From Pirellula sp. (lineage in GTDB: Bacteria; Planctomycetota; Planctomycetia; Pirellulales; Lacipirellulaceae): a DNA stretch of 64,000 nt. This document shows positions 59,096-64,000 of this stretch, in pieces; positions within the stretch are counted from its first letter, which is position 1; each line of letters opens with the position of its first letter. A model generated the notes under the pieces. It saw only the letters and a list, made by a program, of their open reading frames with translations, made no database searches and was not told the DNA's origin. The stretch covers positions 1 to 64,000 of the forward strand of contig PNKX01000019.1 of assembly GCA_013822725.1 (NCBI GenBank). Reading direction: 5' to 3'. A program made the translations under genes and the position numbers.

Positions 59096-60139
59096 ATGAG
59101 CGACGTCTTAAGCCAAGCGGAAGTCGAGAACCTGCTGAACGCCATCGATGGCGGCGAGGACGTGCGCCCCGCCCCGGCGCCAGTGGCCGCCGCACCGCAG
59201 CGTCCCCGCGAGAAGGTGAGCGTCTACGACTTCAAGCGTCCCGAGCGCGTCGGCAAAGAGCAGATGCGCTCGCTGCAGACGATGCACGAAGGATTTGGCA
59301 GGAACTTTGGCGCCGCCCTATCCGCCCTCTTGCGGACGATGGTCGAAGTGAAGCTCACCAGCGTCGACCAGCTGACGTTCAGCGAGTTTGTCTTCAGCCT
59401 TGAGAATCCGACCTGCTTCAATCTGATCACTGCGTCGCCGCTCGAAGGGCAGCTGATTCTCGACATCAACCCGTCGATCTTGTTTCCGATGATCGACCGG
59501 TTGCTCGGCGGCAGCATCTCGTCCGCGCCTCCTGCACGTCGCCCGTTGACTGAGATCGAACTTCGCCTCGTCTCGCGCATCACCAATCTCTTTCTCAACG
59601 AGATGCAGAATGCGTGGGAAAACGTCCTGCCGCTGCAACTCTCCGTTGACCGGGTGGAAAGCAATCCACAGTTAGTGCAGATCATCCCCGCGAACGAAGT
59701 GATCGTGCTGGTCAGCTTCGAGCTGACGGTCGGCGAGATGCGAGGAATGATGAACCTCTGCATTCCGTTTAACTCGATCGAGCGCGTGAGCGGTAAACTC
59801 AGTTCGAACAATTGGGTTAGCTACGCCAAAAAACCGGCAAGCGCCGAGTCGATGCAGCGGATTGGGTCCCGTATTGCCGAGGCGCCGGTCGAGGTGGTGG
59901 TCGAACTCGCGTCGACGCGGATCAGCACGGCCGACATGCTTGATTTGCGCGTCGGCGACATCATCGCGAGTGAGAAGGACGTCAACGAACCGCTGCTCGT
60001 CTACGTCGAGGGAAAGCCGAAGTTTTTGGCGTCGCCCGGACAGCTTAAAGGGCGGAAGGCGATTCAGGTGAAGGGGGCGTTTCAGCCGCTCGACATCAAG
60101 GTAAACTTCCCGACGAACTCGGTGGCAAAACCTTCTTGA
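59096..60139 (+). CDS. fliM: Flagellar motor switch protein FliM
   Basis: C-ring component that binds CheY-P and sets rotation direction. The start at 59096 (MSDVLSQAEVENLL) gives 347 residues. The N-terminal CheY-binding helix is LSQAEVENLLNAIDGG (residues 5-20). The CheC-like middle domain follows (YDFKRPERVGKEQMRSLQTMHEGFGRNFGAALSALLR onward, with ILDINPSILFPMIDRLLGG). The C-terminal SpoA domain has LDLRVGDIIASEKDVNEPLLVYVEGKPKF. All are complete. It is oddly isolated: no other flagellar gene is in the window. Confidence 0.95.
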   Translation: MSDVLSQAEVENLLNAIDGGEDVRPAPAPVAAAPQRPREKVSVYDFKRPERVGKEQMRSLQTMHEGFGRNFGAALSALLRTMVEVKLTSVDQLTFSEFVFSLENPTCFNLITASPLEGQLILDINPSILFPMIDRLLGGSISSAPPARRPLTEIELRLVSRITNLFLNEMQNAWENVLPLQLSVDRVESNPQLVQIIPANEVIVLVSFELTVGEMRGMMNLCIPFNSIERVSGKLSSNNWVSYAKKPASAESMQRIGSRIAEAPVEVVVELASTRISTADMLDLRVGDIIASEKDVNEPLLVYVEGKPKFLASPGQLKGRKAIQVKGAFQPLDIKVNFPTNSVAKPS

Positions 60140-60471
60140 AACAAATCGCCGCCGTGAAAATGCCCCGATCGGGGGGATTATTTGACAGCGGATGCGATCA
60201 GGTTGAGAATTGAAGAAGCGGAGCGGTCGAGGTCGTTGCGCTGCTTTTCAAACGGATCAATCCCCTCATCGACGCGACTACATCGATGGCGTAATTTCAT
60301 CACTGTGTCAGTGAATTGGCCGCCGCTGGGCGCGTACCGCCGAGTCGGCGTTGGAATCGGAGCTAAGAAGAGGAGCGATTGGCGTGGCCGCCTGACGGTC
60401 GCGCTGCATGACGCCGCCCGCATTGAGGGCGTGCGGCGCTGAGGCTCCACTTCTCTTCAGGAGACGCTCCG

Positions 60472-60831
60472 ATGGGGATCCCCGTTAATTGTCCGAATGG
60501 GCATCATTTCAGCGTCAAGGATAAGTACGCTGGTAAGAAGGGGATCTGCCCCTATTGCGAAGGACAAGTCGTCGTACGCGTTCCCAATCCATTGTCGCCC
60601 GAAGTGCAGAAAGCCTACACCCAGGCATGCCGAGAGGAAAAAGGGCGCGTGCCGATGAATACAGATTCGTCTGTGTTCGACAGCATGCCCGACGAGGCGA
60701 GCCCTAGCGCTAGCGGCAGCCACTTAGGGTCGTCGGTGGTGCGGCACCACATTCGTTGTCAGTGCGGGCAATCGGTACCGATGTGGTTTGCAAAGTGCCC
60801 TAAGTGCGGGACGTTTATTGAGCACTCTTAA
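60472..60831 (+). CDS. Small double zinc-ribbon protein
   Basis: A 119-residue cytosolic protein of unknown function. Two Cys/His clusters: an N-terminal one (VNCPNGHHFSVKDKYAGKKGICPYCEG) resembling the short ribbons at the start of many planctomycete proteins, and a C-terminal one (IRCQCGQSVPMWFAKCPKCGTF). The linker is Ser/Pro-rich. Family members usually precede longer domains; here the protein ends after the second ribbon. A GGAGACG stretch precedes the ATG. Its stop codon overlaps that of the convergent matrixin gene. Confidence 0.7.
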   Translation: MGIPVNCPNGHHFSVKDKYAGKKGICPYCEGQVVVRVPNPLSPEVQKAYTQACREEKGRVPMNTDSSVFDSMPDEASPSASGSHLGSSVVRHHIRCQCGQSVPMWFAKCPKCGTFIEHS

Positions 60832-61835
60832 GTGCGTGTGGCGCGGGCAAGCGACGCGATGCTCATGGCGATAAGCGCCAACGTCAGGGTTGAACCTTCA
60901 GGGACGCTCGCCAATGCCATCGCAGCCCCGACGCCTGAGTGCGATTCTAGCTGCCAAACGAGAAAATCGGCGCCGTCGATTTGGCCGTTGTGGTCGGCGT
61001 CGCCCGTCGTCGGCGAGACGCCGACCGTAGCGCCGAAGCCTGTTTTCCAAATAGCGAGATCGTCGCCATCGACGACGTTGTCATGATCGAAGTCTGACTG
61101 AAGAGCAGGGCCGTAGAGGAACTGCGATGCCGCGATGTCATCGGGGTCGAGAAGACGGTTGACGTATTTGTAAATGTCGTAGTTCACCGACATCACCGAT
61201 TGAGCGTCGGAATGGGCCAGGCCGATGGCGTGTCCCAGTTCGTGGACGATCAAACTCTCAAAGTCGTTGAAGACGTCGATCAATTCGCCTTCGGCTCCAT
61301 CATCGAAAAAGAAGGTGCTGTTGGCGTTTAGGAGTACGTCTCCTTCGAGATTGCCGCCGTTAGGCGGCGGGGCGTAGCCGACGGCGCCGATGCCGGCGTT
61401 GATGGGGAAGGCGCCAAGGCGTATTTGGCCGGTATTGGGGGTGGTCGCCGTCGCGCCGTGAAAGGGGGCGCCAGAGTCGGGGACCTGGACGAAGTAGATG
61501 TTCGCCGCCGCCGACCATTGGGCGAGGCTGCGCTCGATTGCCGACAGGGCCTGCGTATAGCCAAGCCCGTTCATGATGGCGTTCAGGCTGCTGACGCCGC
61601 TGAAGTTCGGATCGTCGAATGCGGGATCGATCGTCGTCCCGTCGGGCATGATGCTCCAGGTGATCGTGCCGCCGGGCGAGCCAGGGGTGAAGATGTCGCC
61701 CCACTTGTTGTAGTAGGTGAGCCCTTCGTCGCCCCAGGGGTACGGGCCGAAGAGGTTGTAAGCATGTGCCGCGTTGCCGAGGGCGGCGCTGGCGAGCAAC
61801 ATCGTCATGCAGAAGATACGGCGGCTGAAACTCAT
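60828..61835 (-). CDS. Matrixin-like metalloprotease with dockerin-like region and C-terminal anchor
   Basis: A 335-residue exported protein. The start at 61835 has GGAG 7 bases upstream; the signal peptide ends around NAAHAYN. The Zn-protease site is VHELGHAIGLAHSD (HExxHxxGxxH; near residue 200) with a Met-turn-like SVMSVNYD, the metzincin/matrixin signature. After FLYG comes a dockerin-like pair of Ca-binding loops (DFDHDNVVDGDDLAIWK and DADHNGQIDGADFLVWQ). The C-terminus VPEGSTLTLALIAMSIASLARATRT is a PEP-CTERM-like sorting tail (PEG for PEP). Likely a cell-surface protease. Confidence 0.82.
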   Translation of the reverse strand: MSFSRRIFCMTMLLASAALGNAAHAYNLFGPYPWGDEGLTYYNKWGDIFTPGSPGGTITWSIMPDGTTIDPAFDDPNFSGVSSLNAIMNGLGYTQALSAIERSLAQWSAAANIYFVQVPDSGAPFHGATATTPNTGQIRLGAFPINAGIGAVGYAPPPNGGNLEGDVLLNANSTFFFDDGAEGELIDVFNDFESLIVHELGHAIGLAHSDAQSVMSVNYDIYKYVNRLLDPDDIAASQFLYGPALQSDFDHDNVVDGDDLAIWKTGFGATVGVSPTTGDADHNGQIDGADFLVWQLESHSGVGAAMALASVPEGSTLTLALIAMSIASLARATRT

Positions 61836-62694
61836 TCCGTTGCTCCAGATTTGGAGTCTTGCGGGGGCGTTTCGTACCAGCGGTGAACCTACCACGACGG
61901 CGGGAAAGCGGGCAATCTGGCGGCCCGTGGGGCCCTCCCCAGATTAGCGTGGGAGTGAGAATAATTCCCACGAGGCAATTTTGTCCGGGTGATATGGAGC
62001 GGTTTTATGCAGTTAGGCGACACCTGTAACTGCTGGGCAGAAAAGGGTTTGCGTCATCGGATGAGCCGCAGATGAAGAAAATCAGGAAAATTTAATTCCC
62101 TTGGCGAACCTCCTCGCCGAAACTACAGTCATAGGAGCGTCTGGTGGGCCGGCGGCGCCGGTCTAGCGATTCGATGATCGCCCCAGCCAGACTGCTTTCA
62201 GGTTCTTTCTCTCGAGCCGCGCACCAAGCGCAGCGAGGGCATCATGCGTTCCATCCAAAGCCGCATCTGCAATTCTGGCATTCAAAGCGCTCAGCCGAGC
62301 GTCAACGCCACGATTCGCCGCGACTCGGACCGCCGCCCCTCGTTTGCGATGTGGTGCGCATTCATGGGCTACGCCTCGCGCTGCTGGCTATCAGTGCGCG
62401 AGGAGCTACAGCATCTCACGGCGGTAACGGGCGTATTGAAAACGCACGTTACCGGCGGGGCGCTGTGTGCCGTAGCACTGCAGCGCTCCGGGCAACACGC
62501 CATGTGTTGCCTCGCCGCCAGATAACTCGGGCCGCGGTTCTTCACTAGAGAATCCTTCCCGAACCTGGCGCCGGCCGTCGGCGAGCCCAGCGCACGTGCA
62601 TGCGTTTGGCCGTCGGTTTCCGACCTTAGCTGCCACTGGTCTCGCGCTTGGACTTATGCGTCCCGCGCTTTGAGACCCAAAGCTCGAGAGAATC
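61836..62694. other. Intergenic region between matrixin gene and sigma factor
   Basis: About 860 bases between divergent genes. It contains one plausible small ORF (62244-62525, listed separately), and AT-rich sequence at 62070-62100 (AAAATCAGGAAAATTTAATT). No RNA gene or dispersed repeat was recognised. Confidence 0.45.
62244..62525 (+). CDS. Possible small protein upstream of the sigma factor
   Basis: A 93-codon ORF with GAGGG 6 bases before the ATG and GC-rich third positions like the coding genes here. It is Ser/Arg/Cys-rich (MRSIQSRICNSGIQSAQ at the start, SGQHAMCCLAAR at the end), with no recognised domain, signal peptide or membrane segment. The ORF could be chance in GC-rich DNA; an overlapping ORF exists in another frame (62144-62548). 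If real, it would be the first gene of the sigma-factor transcript. Confidence 0.3.
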   Translation: MRSIQSRICNSGIQSAQPSVNATIRRDSDRRPSFAMWCAFMGYASRCWLSVREELQHLTAVTGVLKTHVTGGALCAVALQRSGQHAMCCLAAR

Positions 62695-63288
62695 ATGGAA
62701 CTGGAAACTCCCATCTTCGAATTGCCCTTCCTTGAATTGCCCGAAGCGACTACCGCCGAGCTCGTGCTCGCCGCGCAAGAGGGCGACAATGAAGCGTTCG
62801 GAACGCTCGTGAACCGCTTTGAGCGGATGGTTTTGGCCGTCTGCTGGCAGCGGTTGCGGAACCACGCGGAAGCTCAGGAAGCTTCTCAAGAGGTCTTCAT
62901 CAAGGCCTTCGAGAAGCTGGAGCAACTGCAGGAACCGGCGGCGTTTCCGGGCTGGTTGCGGTCGATTGCCGTCCGGCAGTCGATCAACCGGAGCGCTCGT
63001 CGGCCGCCGGCGACCTCGGTCGAACCCCACTCGTTGGAAGCGTTCGACGGCGAGGTCGAGGCGCCGATCACGTCGCTCTTGAATCGGGAGCGGATCGATC
63101 AGCTCAACGAAGGGCTCGATCGGTTGGCGACTCTCGACCGGAGCACGCTGGTGGCGTTCTACATCCAAGGACAGTCGCTCGTGGAAATGAGCGACGAGTT
63201 CGAGGCGCCGGTCGGCACGATCAAGCGACGGTTGCACGTCGCTCGGAAGCGGCTGGCGAAGGAATTGGAATGCCTTCAGGCCGTGTAG
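62695..63288 (+). CDS. ECF-type RNA polymerase sigma factor
   Basis: A 197-residue sigma-70 family protein. Region 2 (about 22-95) has AAQEGDNEAFGTLVNRFERMVLAVCWQRL, then HAEAQEASQEVFIKAFEKL and FPGWLRSIAVRQSINRSARR. Region 4 (about 138-192) has LNEGLDRLATLDRSTLVAFYIQGQSLVEMSDEFEAPVGTIKRRLHVARKRLAKELE, with the HTH at MSDEFEAPVGTIKRRL (read in segments). It lacks regions 1 and 3. No anti-sigma factor gene is adjacent, so the activating signal is unknown. It has a short acidic N-terminal extension rich in Leu and Pro. Confidence 0.9.
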   Translation: MELETPIFELPFLELPEATTAELVLAAQEGDNEAFGTLVNRFERMVLAVCWQRLRNHAEAQEASQEVFIKAFEKLEQLQEPAAFPGWLRSIAVRQSINRSARRPPATSVEPHSLEAFDGEVEAPITSLLNRERIDQLNEGLDRLATLDRSTLVAFYIQGQSLVEMSDEFEAPVGTIKRRLHVARKRLAKELECLQAV

Positions 63289-63423
63289 CGGCGAGGATTA
63301 GCGTTTAGTTCGACTCCCAACCGCGGCCTCGTGGCCGTTGACTTGCTCGAAGCCGGGACGTTTGCCAGCAGTGGCGGCGTCCCGGCTTTATTTGTTGGAG
63401 GGTCCGAGCGTCACGCGAATAAA

Positions 63424-63498
63424 AGCCACCGGCTTCGCCGGTGGACGAACTTAAAGCCAGCGTCGCTCTCTCCCCGTCCACCGGCAAAGCCGGTGGCT
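63424..63498. repeat. Inverted repeat AGCCACCGGC...GCCGGTGGCT (R11)
   Basis: AGCCACCGGCTTCGCCGGTG and CACCGGCAAAGCCGGTGGCT are the outer arms; each is itself a hairpin. It lies between convergent sigma-factor and DUF423 genes and resembles the R1 design with a different sequence. Confidence 0.75.
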
Positions 63499-63527
63499 TA
63501 TATCGGCGAGGGCGCATTGCGAACGCA

Positions 63528-63929
63528 CTAGCTACGCCAAGCTGCAACGGCCACCAATATCCAGCCCACGATAAACGCCAGCCCTCCAAGCGGAGTGATC
63601 ATGCCAAGCTTGCGCCATTCCTCGCCGAGGAAGGTCATCCCGTAGAGCGAACCGCTGAACAACACGACGCCCAGAATAAACGCGATCGCAGCGGCTCGCA
63701 GTCCTGATCCCTGGAAGCTGATCGCCAAGGCGGCGATCGCCACAAGCCCTAGAGCGTGGTAAAGCTGGTACTTCACGCCGGTTTCGAACCAGGCAAGCCG
63801 CTTCGCCAAATCAGCCTCGCGGCCGAGTTCGCGGAGGAAGTTTTCGAGGCCGTGGGCGCCGAACGCTCCGAGGCCGACGCCGACCGCGGCCAGCAAAGCG
63901 CCAGCGATAGCGATAACCTTAGGTGACAT
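63528..63929 (-). CDS. DUF423 family membrane protein
   Basis: A 133-residue inner-membrane protein of the DUF423 (YgdD/TMEM256-like) family. Motif GVGLGAFGAHGLE near residue 18, then WFETGVKYQLYHALGLVAIAAL with the conserved His, and FSGSLYGMTFLG and ITPLGGLAFIVGWILVAVAAW. It has four membrane segments. ATG at 63929 is chosen; a TTG two codons earlier is possible. Function unknown. Confidence 0.88.
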   Translation of the reverse strand: MSPKVIAIAGALLAAVGVGLGAFGAHGLENFLRELGREADLAKRLAWFETGVKYQLYHALGLVAIAALAISFQGSGLRAAAIAFILGVVLFSGSLYGMTFLGEEWRKLGMITPLGGLAFIVGWILVAVAAWRS

Positions 63930-64000
63930 GAACAAACTCGGGCATAGTGGCAGGAGGGGCGACGTCTTCGCCCGCGGTTCGAGGTCGCTTTAGCATAGCG

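Overview
The window is GC-rich bacterial DNA that reads as a piece of a planctomycete chromosome, most likely order Pirellulales. This is an inference from gene families, not from a marker-gene comparison. The pointers are a secreted Cys-rich repeat protein of the planctomycete YTV type, an SHD1-domain protein, two PEP-CTERM-type surface proteins, a VIT+VWA protein, many N-terminally anchored hypothetical proteins, and outer-membrane functions (lpxA, an LptE-like and a BamD-like lipoprotein). It is mostly ordinary core genome; no phage, IS element or CRISPR array was seen.

Layout. 1-17.7 kb: truB, ftsK, a PEP-CTERM protein, cimA behind an attenuator, valS, an SHD1/beta-propeller protein, an NfeD-like/flotillin pair, a TPR protein and lpxA. 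17.8-24.5 kb: ppdK (minus), a Uma2 nuclease, a nucleotidyltransferase-like protein and the YTV repeat protein. 24.9-31 kb: rex, tRNA-Gln, cysQ-like, then rpsB-tsf-pyrH-frr. 30.8-41.1 kb: PD40, LRR-like and PpiC/SurA-like exported proteins, an AlaC-type aminotransferase, a PhyH oxygenase, a GntR-ABC transporter operon and a toxin-antitoxin pair. 41.6-49 kb: carA, VIT-VWA, purA, uppS, cdsA. 49-56.3 kb: phoH, a 7TM-HD phosphodiesterase, ybeY, a CBS/CorC protein, a BamD-like and an LptE-like lipoprotein. 56.6-64 kb: folP, proA, a lone fliM, a zinc-ribbon protein, a matrixin-like protease, an ECF sigma factor and a DUF423 protein.

The most interesting signal is at 5391-5607, upstream of citramalate synthase (cimA). 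It has a TTGACA-N17-TATCCT promoter, a 29-codon leader ORF with the run VVVIGIII, and a strong intrinsic terminator. A segment overlapping the leader stop codon can pair either with the terminator's left arm (antiterminator) or with the very 5' end of the transcript (protector). This is the full geometry of classical ribosome-mediated attenuation, applied to the pathway-entry enzyme of the citramalate route to isoleucine.

The second theme is intergenic. About a dozen unrelated families of short inverted-repeat elements sit between genes. One palindromic element with perfect 24-bp arms is inserted in frame inside valS and encodes a low-complexity linker. Several apparent N-terminal ORF extensions (pyrH, folP, the ABC permease, cysQ) are only read-through of these repeats, and starts were trimmed accordingly.
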